Assembly (NCBI GenBank): GCA_022709625.1
Contig: JAKLIL010000008.1
Span: 1-13,050 of the forward strand
Direction: 5' to 3'
DNA length: 13,050 bases
Origin: Verrucomicrobiota bacterium
GTDB taxonomy: Bacteria > Verrucomicrobiota > Kiritimatiellia > CAIQIC01 > Lenti-01
Shown here: one piece after another, positions 5,506 through 13,050 of the stretch
How positions within the stretch are numbered: position 1 is the stretch's first letter
Layout: every line of letters begins with the position of its first letter
Notes under the pieces: generated by a model
Seen by the model: only the letters and a program-made list of their open reading frames with translations
The model's database searches: none
Told to the model about the DNA's origin: nothing
Program-made: the position numbers and the translations under genes

Positions 5506-5514
5506 TCTTTTCCC
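5499..5514. repeat. 16-bp inverted repeat shared by two divergent promoters
   Basis: GGGAAAA-TC-TTTTCCC is a 7-bp perfect inverted repeat with a 2-bp centre. Its arms contain the -35 boxes of both divergent promoters. It overlaps a second perfect palindrome, TTCCCGCGGGAA (5492-5503), and the 8-bp palindrome GAACGTTC (5487-5494) lies alongside. It could be an operator for a dimeric regulator or simply the symmetric core of a bidirectional promoter. Confidence 0.6.
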
Positions 5515-5536
5515 GGGGCCGGGTTGCGACTACCAT
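5508..5536 (+). promoter_or_regulatory. Candidate promoter of the DUF4412-like gene
   Basis: TTTTCC (5508-5513) is followed after 17 bp by TACCAT (5531-5536, four of six). It mirrors the minus-strand promoter, with only 2 bp between the two -35 boxes. The leader would be about 29 nt and contains the AAGGA ribosome site. Confidence 0.35.
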
Positions 5537-5571
5537 GCCACCCAGCCACCATCCAACCCCAAGGAACGCCA

Positions 5572-6324
5572 ATGAAGACCACGATCCGCCTGTTTGCCGC
5601 TTTTGCCTTCGTCCTGGCCGGCGCCGCTCCCGCCCTGGCACAGGGCGCCCAATCGCAGCAAAGCGCTGCCCAGCCATGGATGCAGCTCGAAAAGGAACTC
5701 GGCCTGCAAACGACCTATTCCGTGGACATGTCCATGCAGACGATGGGCATGAGCATGGAATCCCGCACCATCCGCAGCGGCGGCAAGACCCGCACCGAAA
5801 TGACCATGCCGTTCATGAACCTCAAGATGGTTGCGCTGGAAATTCCGGCGGACGGCAAAACGACGTCCTACTCGCTGTTCCCCGACAAGAAGAAATACGT
5901 GGTCAACGCGGAGGCCGACCGGGCCCGGGCCGCCGTCGCGGCCGGCGCCCCGCCCAAGATCGAAGACCTCGGCACCGAAGACTACCAAGGCGAGGCCTGC
6001 CTAAAGCGCCGCGTGACCCTGGTCCAGCAAGGCATCTCCAGCGAGATGATCATGCTGTGCTCGCCCAAGCAGAAGAACATGCCCGTCAAGATGACCATGA
6101 ACGCGACGATGCCGGCCACCGCCGGCCGGCCCGCCATGCCCATCCAGTCCGTCGTGCTGTTCAAGAACTACGATTTTTCCAAACCGGCCGACGGTTTGTT
6201 CGCCATTCCGTCCGACTACGTCCAAGCCGCCAGCATGCAGGCCGTGATGATGGAAGGCATGGGCAACCTCGGCGCGATGATGCAGCAGATGCAGAACATG
6301 CAGACGCCGCAGCCGGCGGAGTAG
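5572..6324 (+). CDS. Secreted methionine-rich protein, DUF4412-like
   Basis: This 250-aa protein has a clear Sec signal peptide (residues 1-23, basic start, hydrophobic core, cleavage after ALA). The mature part resembles the DUF4412/LolA-like fold. It has repeated beta strands, a middle TEDYQGEACLKRRV segment, a later LCSPK segment carrying the second of two cysteines, and a closing NYDFSKPADGLFAIPSDY motif as in outer-membrane lipoprotein-sorting-like proteins. No catalytic residues are evident, and a periplasmic binding or carrier role is inference. Methionine is very abundant, with 26 of 250 residues, including clusters MSMQTMGMSM and a tail with eight Met in 22 residues. The start ATG 5572 has AAGGA 6 nt upstream. 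The frame is open far to the left only because it runs antisense to the nucleotidyltransferase gene. Its stop is 13 bp from the stop of the convergent PPK2 gene. Confidence 0.82.
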   Translation: MKTTIRLFAAFAFVLAGAAPALAQGAQSQQSAAQPWMQLEKELGLQTTYSVDMSMQTMGMSMESRTIRSGGKTRTEMTMPFMNLKMVALEIPADGKTTSYSLFPDKKKYVVNAEADRARAAVAAGAPPKIEDLGTEDYQGEACLKRRVTLVQQGISSEMIMLCSPKQKNMPVKMTMNATMPATAGRPAMPIQSVVLFKNYDFSKPADGLFAIPSDYVQAASMQAVMMEGMGNLGAMMQQMQNMQTPQPAE

Positions 6325-6337
6325 TCCGCGGCCGTTC

Positions 6338-7138
6338 CTAATACACTTCCGGCACGAAGCGCTGTTCCGACAGCGGCGGGCGCACGTAGCCCTTGCGCTT
6401 CTGGCGCGGCGGCAGTTCGATCGGTTCGGGCGTCAGGTCCTTGTAGGGAATCTGGCGCAGCAGGTGGTGGATGCAATTGAGCCGGGCGCGTTTCTTGCTG
6501 TCCGCGTTCACCACGTTCCACGGCGCCTGCGGGATGTCGCAGACCGCGAACATCCGGTCTTTCGCCTTCGAGTAATCCACCCACCGCGCGCGCGATTCCA
6601 GATCCATCGGACTGAGCTTCCAGCGCTTGGTCGGATTTTCGATGCGCGCCCTGAACCGGCGTTCCTGTTCCTCGTCCGACACCGAGAACCAGTATTTGAG
6701 CAGGACGATGCCCGCCCGCACCAGCATGCGCTCGAACTCGGGGCACGAGCGCAGGAACTCCTCGTATTCCGCGTCGGTGCAGAAGCCCATCACGCGTTCC
6801 ACGCCCGCGCGGTTGTACCAGCTGCGGTCGAACAGCACCATTTCCCCCGCCGCCGGCAGATGCGACACGTAGCGCTGGAAATACCACTGGGTCTTTTCCT
6901 TGTCCGTCGGCGTGCCCAGGGCCACAACGCGGCAAATGCGGGGATTGAGGCACTCGGTGATGCGCTTGATGGCGCCGCCCTTGCCGGCCGCGTCGCGCCC
7001 CTCGAAAATCACGACCACCCGCAGGCCCTTCTGCTTGATCCACTCCTGCAGCTTCACCAATTCGATCTGCAGTTTGGAGAGTTCCTTTTCGTACTTGGGT
7101 TTCTTCCCCTTCTTTTCCTTGTCCGGCTTCGCCTTCAT
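6338..7138 (-). CDS. ppk2: Polyphosphate kinase 2 (PPK2, class I type)
   Basis: This 266-aa cytoplasmic kinase transfers phosphate between inorganic polyphosphate and nucleotides; class I members mainly turn nucleoside diphosphates into triphosphates. A lysine-rich head (1-19) leads into the family signature KYEKELSKLQIELVKLQEWI. The Walker A loop is GRDAAGKGG at 47-55. The Walker B and lid region is FDRSWYNRAGVERVMGF at 103-119, and the C-terminal WVDYSKAKDRMF and APWNVVNADSKKRAR blocks are intact. Length and spacing fit single-domain class I enzymes. ATG 7138 is preceded by AGGAGG at 4-5 nt. An in-frame ATG at 7153 lies before that site and is rejected. TTCCCA-17-TATCAT at 7175-7203 is the likely promoter. 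The gene reads in the same direction as pbpC, 156 bp further on, and converges on the DUF4412-like gene. Confidence 0.95.
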   Translation of the reverse strand: MKAKPDKEKKGKKPKYEKELSKLQIELVKLQEWIKQKGLRVVVIFEGRDAAGKGGAIKRITECLNPRICRVVALGTPTDKEKTQWYFQRYVSHLPAAGEMVLFDRSWYNRAGVERVMGFCTDAEYEEFLRSCPEFERMLVRAGIVLLKYWFSVSDEEQERRFRARIENPTKRWKLSPMDLESRARWVDYSKAKDRMFAVCDIPQAPWNVVNADSKKRARLNCIHHLLRQIPYKDLTPEPIELPPRQKRKGYVRPPLSEQRFVPEVY

Positions 7139-7174
7139 GCGCCCTCCTGACATACGGGGTTCAATCGCATTGTG

Positions 7175-7203
7175 ATGATAGCCCGGCCGACCCGGTCTGG
7201 GAA
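7175..7203 (-). promoter_or_regulatory. Candidate promoter of ppk2
   Basis: On the minus strand TTCCCA (7198-7203, four of six) is followed after 17 bp by TATCAT (7175-7180, five of six). Transcription would begin near 7168, giving a leader of about 30 nt that holds the AGGAGG site. This suggests ppk2 is transcribed independently of the operon upstream. Confidence 0.4.
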
Positions 7204-7294
7204 GCCCAAGTTCGGCCGCCGAATTCCGCGCCCGGCTTTCGCGCCTGTTGTGGCGAGAATCCTCGAACGCGGCGGCGGGATGCTTGAAATTGCC

Positions 7295-9511
7295 CTATTC
7301 CACGGCGATCTGGACGCAATCGCCCGCGCCCCGCGCCGTACTGCACGCGATCTGGTGCCGGCCGCGCGCCAAGGGCCAGAACAATTTTTCGCCTGGGCGC
7401 GATTGCCCGACCGAACGGTCGTCGACGAACCAATGGATCGTCTCGCCCGCGCGGTCGCTGGCGGCCTCCAGCGCCAGCCGTTGCGCATCGGCCTCGCCGA
7501 CCGGCAGCCGGCGATAGACGCTGCCCCGCGCCGGCGAAAGGATCCGCACCGCTTCCGCCGGTTCTTCCGGCGCGGCGACCGCGCGGCGCGCGAGGAACGA
7601 CGCGACTTCGGCCGGCCAGACCGCGGCCGGGCCCGCCCGATGCACCGGACACAGCTCGCGGCGCGAGACGCGGGCAATCGCCCAGGTTTCCACGCGGGGG
7701 CCGCAATGGCTTCCCGGCGCGCAGCCGCTGGTCGCGCAGACGGCGCGTTTCTCCACTCCCGCCGGCCGCGCAAACCAAGGACCTTGGTTGTTCGGGTAGA
7801 GGCGGCGGAAAAGATCCCACGCGATCGGCGTGGCGATCTTGCGCCCGACCAATTCGTCCGAAGCGGAACCATCGGGGTTCCCGACCCACGCTCCAATCAC
7901 GTACTCGGGATTCCACGCCACCGTCCAGGCATCGCGCAAGCCGGCGGAAGTGCCCGTTTTCCACGCGAGCGGCGGCAGGCGCACGGCGGCGGCGTGGCCC
8001 GTGGCGTCCCGGGCGCGTTCCTCGCCGCCAAGCATGTCGCCGATCAGCCAGCAGGCGGCGGACGAAAACACGGGCCGCGGGACCGCGGGCGGCGCGGCTT
8101 CGACGCCGCGTACGGGGATCCAGGCACCGCCGCGGGCCAGGCAGGCATAGGCATTGGCCAAATCCAGCAGCCGCACTTCCGCGTTGCCGAGGACCAATCC
8201 GAGTCCGTAATGGTCCGCCGGCCGATCGATGGTCGCCAAACCCAGCTCGCGCAGCGCGGCGTGGAAGCGCGCCTGGCCGACGCGCCGTTCGATCGCGATG
8301 GCCGGCAGGTTCAGCGACTGCACGAGGGCGTCGCGCACGCCAACCAGGCCGCGGTAATCCAGCGAGAAATTGCGGGGCTCGAGATCGCGGAACCGCAGCG
8401 GCACGTCGGCGATCATGGTCGCGGGCGTGACGAGGCCCCGGTCGAGCGCCAGCGCGTAGGCAAAGGGCTTGAGCGTGGACCCGGCGGCGCGGGGCGCGAA
8501 GGCGCCGTTCACCTGCCCGGCGCGGTCGACCGCGAAGTAGTCGGGCGAACCGACCATGGCGCGTACCGCGCCGGTCTGCACGTCCAGCACGACGACCGCG
8601 CCGCTTTTCGCGGAGCCGCCTTGCAGCCGCCGGCGCAGCACTTCCTCGGCGGTCCGCTGCAATTCGGCATCGAGCGTCGTGCGCACGGTCGCATCCGCGC
8701 CCGCGCGCGCCGGCACGCCGACCCAGTCGCAAAAGTGCGGCGCACGGAACGGGTAGCGCCCCGGGCGGACGTCGAGGGGCTGCGCGAGTCCCGCGGCGCG
8801 TTCGCGGGCGGTGATGAAGCCGCAGGCCTCCATCCGTTCCAAGACGTAGGCCTGGCGCTTCTTGGCCCGCGCGGGATGGCGGTCGGGGCGCAACCGCGCG
8901 GGCGACTGCGGCAGGCCCGCGAGCATAGCGGCCTCCGCGAGGCTCAGTTGCGCCGCGCCCTTGCCGAAATAGCGGCGCGCGGCCGCCTCGATGCCGACCA
9001 GATTGCCGCCGAACGGGGCGCGGTCGAGGTACTGCGCCAGGATCTCGTCCTTGCCCAGCCGCCGTTCCAGTTGCAGCGCCCGGAACGCCTCGATGGCTTT
9101 CGCGACGAGCGTGCGGCGGCGCGGCTCGATCAGGCGCATTACCTGCGTCGAAATGGTCGACGCCCCGGACACGCGCCGGCCGCTCGCCAGGTTTTGGGCG
9201 ACGGCGCGCACCAAGGCCAACGCGTCCACGCCGGGATGCGACCAGAAGCGCCGGTCTTCCGCCGCCACCACCGCTTGGGCGATCCAGTGTTCCGGGGCGG
9301 GGCGGTAGCCGGGCCGGCAGTCGCTGCCGTCGGCGGCCAACCGCACGCGCAACGGCTCGCCGTGCCGGTCCGTCAGGATCACGGCCGCCGGCCACCGGGC
9401 CAACTTGTCCGCGGGAAACGGAACCCAGCGCACCGCCGCCGGAAACGCGGCGGCCAGCACGGCGCCGGCAACGAGCGTTCCCGGCAGCCATCTGGGCAGC
9501 CGGCGCTTCAC
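7295..9511 (-). CDS. pbpC: Penicillin-binding protein 1C (bifunctional peptidoglycan synthase)
   Basis: This 738-aa class A penicillin-binding protein is of the 1C type, close to the size of the E. coli protein. An N-terminal basic stretch and membrane anchor (about 9-27) lead into the GT51 transglycosylase domain (about 50-220). That domain has catalytic E85 in AAEDRRFWSHPGVD, GASTISTQ at 116-123, the LERRLGK region near 148-154 and FGGN at 167-170. The transpeptidase domain has S345-TLK348, SLN at 399-401 and KTG at 518-520, all intact. A cysteine-containing segment (CATSGC ... CPVH) and a BiPBP_C domain (about 650-735) complete the PBP1C plan. The start is GTG 9511, whose GTGA overlaps the stop of the alpha-2-macroglobulin gene, so translation is probably coupled; there is no good independent ribosome site. 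It acts in the periplasm on glycan polymerisation and cross-linking. Confidence 0.95.
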   Translation of the reverse strand: MKRRLPRWLPGTLVAGAVLAAAFPAAVRWVPFPADKLARWPAAVILTDRHGEPLRVRLAADGSDCRPGYRPAPEHWIAQAVVAAEDRRFWSHPGVDALALVRAVAQNLASGRRVSGASTISTQVMRLIEPRRRTLVAKAIEAFRALQLERRLGKDEILAQYLDRAPFGGNLVGIEAAARRYFGKGAAQLSLAEAAMLAGLPQSPARLRPDRHPARAKKRQAYVLERMEACGFITARERAAGLAQPLDVRPGRYPFRAPHFCDWVGVPARAGADATVRTTLDAELQRTAEEVLRRRLQGGSAKSGAVVVLDVQTGAVRAMVGSPDYFAVDRAGQVNGAFAPRAAGSTLKPFAYALALDRGLVTPATMIADVPLRFRDLEPRNFSLDYRGLVGVRDALVQSLNLPAIAIERRVGQARFHAALRELGLATIDRPADHYGLGLVLGNAEVRLLDLANAYACLARGGAWIPVRGVEAAPPAVPRPVFSSAACWLIGDMLGGEERARDATGHAAAVRLPPLAWKTGTSAGLRDAWTVAWNPEYVIGAWVGNPDGSASDELVGRKIATPIAWDLFRRLYPNNQGPWFARPAGVEKRAVCATSGCAPGSHCGPRVETWAIARVSRRELCPVHRAGPAAVWPAEVASFLARRAVAAPEEPAEAVRILSPARGSVYRRLPVGEADAQRLALEAASDRAGETIHWFVDDRSVGQSRPGEKLFWPLARGRHQIACSTARGAGDCVQIAVE

Positions 9512-12500
9512 GGCACCACGCGCACTTCGCCGCCGGCGGCCACGCCGCGGATGTCCGGTTCGTACATGCCGGACGCCACCACCGGCGGCAGCGCAAAGAC
9601 GCCGGGGGTCACCGCCCGCGCCGCGTAATGGAAGGAGGCCGTGCCCTGGATCGGCCCGGTGAAAATCAACATGCGGTCGTCGCGCGCCTCGCGACTGCGA
9701 TCGGCCTCCTCCTTCTCCCGCAGCCACGCGAACTGTTCCGACACCGCCAGGTTCGGATTTTCGATTTCCCAGCCGGCCGGCAGCAAGTCCTCGATGACCA
9801 GTTGGTCGAGCAAGCGCCCATGGGTATCCACCGTGAGCCGCACGACGATCAATTCGCCCTGCGGCAGCTCGCGCGCATCGAACGGCTGGCCGGTCGCGTC
9901 GAGGAAATCGCGGCTCACGGCGAGGCCCTGGTCGCCGGCCGTCTCGGGCACGGCGGACACGCCTTCGTACTGCGCCCAGAGATACAACTGGCCGGGGCCG
10001 GCGTTCGTGACGGCCACCGCGCCGGCCGCGCCCGGAGCCAGCGACCACGCCACGTCGTTGGTGCCCGCGAACGCGCGGATTTCGCCGTCCGGCAGCGCCA
10101 ACGCGCCGGCGAACGGTTGTTCCTCCGCGGGCAAATGCCGCGCGAGTTTGCCGAACGCCAGCAAGGCCAGCGCGTTGTCCTGCGTGTTGCCCCAGTGCCC
10201 GTCCCGTTGGCGCCCGCGCAAAAACTGCGCCAGCCGCGCCACGGCCTCGTTCGCCGGATCCACTTCCAGCCAGGCGGACAGCAGCAGGGCGGCGTCGCGC
10301 ACGTCGCTGTCGAGCAAGCGGCCCGGCACGCGCGGGCGAACGACCGGCCGCGCGAGGGATTCCAGCAGCGGCATGGCCAGGCGCGGCTCGCCCGCCAGCA
10401 GGAGCGCGGCGCCGGCATGCGCGCGCGCCGCGAAGTTCAGCCGGGCCGATTGTTCGCGCAACCGCGCGTTCCAACCGGCGTCGGGCCGGCCGGCCAACGC
10501 CAGCACGTGGCACAGATAGGCGCGGAACTGCATCTCGAGGATCCACTCGTTTTCGCCGGCGTCGGGCGACATCGCCCGGTCCAGGTGGGCGCGCACCCAA
10601 TCGAGCGCGGCTTCCAGCCGGTCGGCGGGCACGTCGAATCCGGCGGCCTTGGCCTCCACGAGGAAATGCGCGGCGTACGCCGAGGCATCCGTCTCCGCGC
10701 CGCGCACATACGGCCACCAGGCGAAACCGCCGTTTTCCTGCTGCATCGCGAGCACGCGCGCGATGGCCTGCGCCACCCAAAACTCGACGTCGCCGATGGC
10801 GCGGTCGGCGGGCAGCAGGCGTTGCGCCCAATCGGCCGCGTAGAGCAGCGGAAACGCGCCCGACACCGTTTGTTCGAGGCAGCCGTAGGGATAATGGACG
10901 ACCTGGTCCAGCGCGCGCCCCAGTTGCATCGACGGCAGGGCCGACAGGGCGCCCGCCATGGAAACGGAGGTGGGCAGCCAATCCGCGGGCGGAACGAGCG
11001 CCACGCTTTCGCCGGCCGCCAGCACGCGGTTGGTGGCGGCCACGCGGGTGCCCGCCGCCGGCCGGACCGCCAGTTCGATCGTCTCGCGGAACGGTTCGGC
11101 GCCGCCGGCGACCTCCACCGTCAACAACGCCTTGCCGGGACCGGGGCCCGCCGCCAGCGGCAATTCCACCGGCACCGAACCGCCGGCGGGAATCGCGACC
11201 GCCTGTTCCGCGGCGTCCGTCCGCAACGGCCCGCCGCATGTCGCGCGCACCTGCGCCGCCAGGGGCGCGGCGCTTTCGTTGTACAGCGAGACCAGCGCCG
11301 TGCATTGGTCGCCGATGGCCAAAAAGCGCGGCAAGGCGGTTTGCACCACGAGGTCGCGCTTGACCTTCACGGGCGTCGAGGTCGCGCCGATCCGCGCATC
11401 GTCGTAGGCCACGGCCATCAGCCGCAGTTCCCCGTTGAATTCCGGCAGGTCCAGCCGGACCGCGGCCTGGCCGTTCGTATCCAGCGCCAGCGCCGCCTGC
11501 CACAAGGCGACCGGCTTGAACCGGTTCGCCTTGATCGGATTCAACCGCCGCGGCAGGACGTCGCCGCCGTCGCCGCCGGGCGCGGGGACGTCCTCCACGG
11601 TTTCCTCCGTCACCGGCATCAATTCGGCATACAGGTCGCAGGCTTCGACGCCCAGCGCCCGTTGGGCGGCGAAGACCGCCGCGGGGTCGGGCGCCGTGAA
11701 ATCCGTCAGCATGCAGATGGCTTCGTCCACGGCCATCACGGTCACCGCACCCTGGGCGGGGTGGCCGGCTTCGTCGCGCACCGTTGCGACGAGGGCCAGC
11801 GGCGCCTGCGGCCGCGCGACGGCGGGCGTCTCCAGCGTCACGTGCAGGCGGCGGCCGGGCCGCTCCACGGGCAGCGCAATCGCTCCGATCGCCCGGTGGG
11901 CGGACCAAACCTCCTCGGCCACGGCGGGCCGGATCAGCGTCAACGCGCAATAGGCGTTGGGCGCGTAGGATTCCGCCACCGGGATTTCGATTTCGGCGGT
12001 GTTCTTTTCCAGAACGATCACGCGCGCTTCGCGCACGGCGTCGGTTTCGATGGTCAGCAGGGCGGGCCCGGCGAATGGCGCGCGGACCTGCAGGCGCGCG
12101 GTTTCGCCGGGCGCGTAGCGTTCCTTGTCCCAGGCCAGTTCCACGCGGCCGGGCTTCTCGCGGCTCCAGGCCGCCCACTCCTGCTCCGCGGAACCGGCCA
12201 GAAAGTCGATGCGCGTGGCGGCACCCGACGCGGGATCGGCCGCCGCCAGTTGGTACGCGCCCGCGGCGTCCACCGCAAAGGACCAATCGCGTGCTTCCCC
12301 GCCGGCCGCCAGCGTATCCTCGCGGACGGTCACCACCTGGCGTTCGGATTTCCACTCGTAGCGCCCGTGGGCGTTGCGCCGCAGCACCGAGTTCCACGTG
12401 ATCCGCGACAACGTCAAAACCAGCGCCTTGCCTTCGGCTACGGGCGCGCCGTCGGGTGCGACTTCGACGACCGCCACGCGCTGGGTTTCACCGACGCGAA

Positions 12501-13050
12501 CCGCCCCCTCCCACGCCGTCTGCAGGCCGACATAGAAGGGATACGGATCCAGCGGCGTCCGGCCGTAGGCGGCAACGGCGCGGCCGCTGGCCTCCATCAC
12601 GGTCGCCTGCTGCACCAGTTCCAGGGCCGCGGGCGGACGCCACGCCGCGCGGGTTTCCGCTTCGAATTCCGCGCCGCCGTTCGCGTCAAGGGTCTTGTTG
12701 CCCAACTGGGCCTGCACCGGCTCGAACGTCTTTTCGCCGTCGCCGAAGCTCCACCCGGACCAGTTGGTCGGCGCAAACGGCACCGGCCGGACGACGGTGG
12801 CGCCGGCCACCTTCAATCCGGCGGCGGGGCGCCCGAACAGGTGTTCGCTCCGCACGCCGAACGCGAGGACGTCGCCGGCCTGCCGCCGGCCTGCCGGTGT
12901 TTGGATGGCCACGCGGATTTGCGGCGGCACGAAATCCTCCAGCGCCACGGACGTTTCGCCCAGGACCGTGAGGGTGCCCGGCATCGCCAGTTCCAGGCCG
13001 TAGCGCCCCATCGGCAGGTAGTCGGGCAACGTCACGTCGGTCCGCGCGGA
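9508..13050 (-). CDS. Bacterial alpha-2-macroglobulin, YfhM-like, N-terminus outside window
   Basis: 1180 residues are visible, and the frame runs off the right edge without a start, so the N-terminal part (signal and first macroglobulin-like domains) is missing. Bacterial alpha-2-macroglobulins trap attacking proteases in the periplasm through a reactive thioester. Visible parts, in window numbering, are macroglobulin-like beta domains (1 to about 430), a variable bait-like segment with acidic and Gly-rich sequence (about 440-505), the A2M domain starting near W517 (LWQAALALDTNG ... LPRFLAIGD), and the thioester motif PYGCLEQT with Cys at 724 (10879-10881) and Gln at 10870-10872. The helical thioester domain runs to about 960 (GHWGNTQDNALALLAF), and a C-terminal receptor-like domain follows (about 1040-1175). 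The intact CxEQ makes it the thioester-active type. It is cotranscribed with pbpC through a GTGA overlap. Confidence 0.94.
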   Translation of the reverse strand, partial: SARTDVTLPDYLPMGRYGLELAMPGTLTVLGETSVALEDFVPPQIRVAIQTPAGRRQAGDVLAFGVRSEHLFGRPAAGLKVAGATVVRPVPFAPTNWSGWSFGDGEKTFEPVQAQLGNKTLDANGGAEFEAETRAAWRPPAALELVQQATVMEASGRAVAAYGRTPLDPYPFYVGLQTAWEGAVRVGETQRVAVVEVAPDGAPVAEGKALVLTLSRITWNSVLRRNAHGRYEWKSERQVVTVREDTLAAGGEARDWSFAVDAAGAYQLAAADPASGAATRIDFLAGSAEQEWAAWSREKPGRVELAWDKERYAPGETARLQVRAPFAGPALLTIETDAVREARVIVLEKNTAEIEIPVAESYAPNAYCALTLIRPAVAEEVWSAHRAIGAIALPVERPGRRLHVTLETPAVARPQAPLALVATVRDEAGHPAQGAVTVMAVDEAICMLTDFTAPDPAAVFAAQRALGVEACDLYAELMPVTEETVEDVPAPGGDGGDVLPRRLNPIKANRFKPVALWQAALALDTNGQAAVRLDLPEFNGELRLMAVAYDDARIGATSTPVKVKRDLVVQTALPRFLAIGDQCTALVSLYNESAAPLAAQVRATCGGPLRTDAAEQAVAIPAGGSVPVELPLAAGPGPGKALLTVEVAGGAEPFRETIELAVRPAAGTRVAATNRVLAAGESVALVPPADWLPTSVSMAGALSALPSMQLGRALDQVVHYPYGCLEQTVSGAFPLLYAADWAQRLLPADRAIGDVEFWVAQAIARVLAMQQENGGFAWWPYVRGAETDASAYAAHFLVEAKAAGFDVPADRLEAALDWVRAHLDRAMSPDAGENEWILEMQFRAYLCHVLALAGRPDAGWNARLREQSARLNFAARAHAGAALLLAGEPRLAMPLLESLARPVVRPRVPGRLLDSDVRDAALLLSAWLEVDPANEAVARLAQFLRGRQRDGHWGNTQDNALALLAFGKLARHLPAEEQPFAGALALPDGEIRAFAGTNDVAWSLAPGAAGAVAVTNAGPGQLYLWAQYEGVSAVPETAGDQGLAVSRDFLDATGQPFDARELPQGELIVVRLTVDTHGRLLDQLVIEDLLPAGWEIENPNLAVSEQFAWLREKEEADRSREARDDRMLIFTGPIQGTASFHYAARAVTPGVFALPPVVASGMYEPDIRGVAAGGEVRVVP

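Noticed and set aside
4570..5571. Upstream extension of the DUF4412-like frame across the nucleotidyltransferase gene
   Set aside because: This is an antisense shadow of the nucleotidyltransferase. The signal peptide and AAGGA ribosome site fix the true start at 5572.
7139..7294. Search for a terminator or small gene between pbpC and ppk2
   Set aside because: Only the ppk2 promoter and ribosome site were found. There is no hairpin with a T run on the minus strand, so read-through from pbpC into ppk2 cannot be excluded.
7161..9628. Very long open frames opposite or out of frame with pbpC (over 800 codons on both strands)
   Set aside because: High GC at third positions makes stop codons rare in shadow frames. 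Their translations are Arg/Ala/Gly-rich with no domain, while the pbpC frame has all catalytic motifs.

Overview
The window looks like ordinary chromosomal sequence from a GC-rich Gram-negative-type bacterium. The evidence is several proteins with Sec signal peptides, an alpha-2-macroglobulin gene fused operonically to a penicillin-binding protein 1C gene, high GC at third codon positions, and a tRNA gene without an encoded CCA end. The gene content and sigma-70-like promoters (TTGAC-type -35 boxes, degenerate TAGNCT/TATAGT -10 boxes) would suit an uncultured PVC-group lineage such as Kiritimatiellota or Lentisphaerota. That placement is an impression from memory, not a result.

Layout, left to right. 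An intrinsic terminator (22-52) ends a plus-strand gene that lies outside the window. A secreted zinc-dependent S1/P1 nuclease (73-1035, minus) is divergent from a small CoA-binding protein (1457-1822, plus) across a 421-bp gap. Then come an EamA/DMT permease (1895-2815), tRNA-Thr(CGU) (2882-2954), an FmdB-type zinc-ribbon protein with an acidic tail (3129-3587) and an HD-domain 5'-deoxynucleotidase-like protein (3664-4260), all on the plus strand.

The 303-bp gap 4261-4563 has no credible protein gene. It does hold the best promoter of the window, followed by about 178 nt that fold into three hairpins and a strong intrinsic terminator. I call this a free-standing small RNA. Two of its hairpin loops expose runs of C (C6 and C10). 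This is the most interesting item here and I do not recognise its family.

A sugar-nucleotidyltransferase-like gene (4564-5469, minus) and a secreted methionine-rich DUF4412-like protein (5572-6324, plus) diverge from a 102-bp region. There two promoters sit back to back on a perfect 16-bp inverted repeat. The nucleotidyltransferase mRNA is predicted to be leaderless. A class I PPK2 polyphosphate kinase (6338-7138, minus) converges on the DUF4412-like gene with 13 bp between stops.

The right third is the envelope operon: an alpha-2-macroglobulin with a CLEQ thioester motif (9508 to beyond 13050, minus, N-terminus cut by the window edge) and pbpC (7295-9511, minus), which overlap by GTGA. This is the known pairing of a periplasmic protease trap with a peptidoglycan repair synthase. 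No CRISPR array, insertion sequence, prophage gene or origin was seen.
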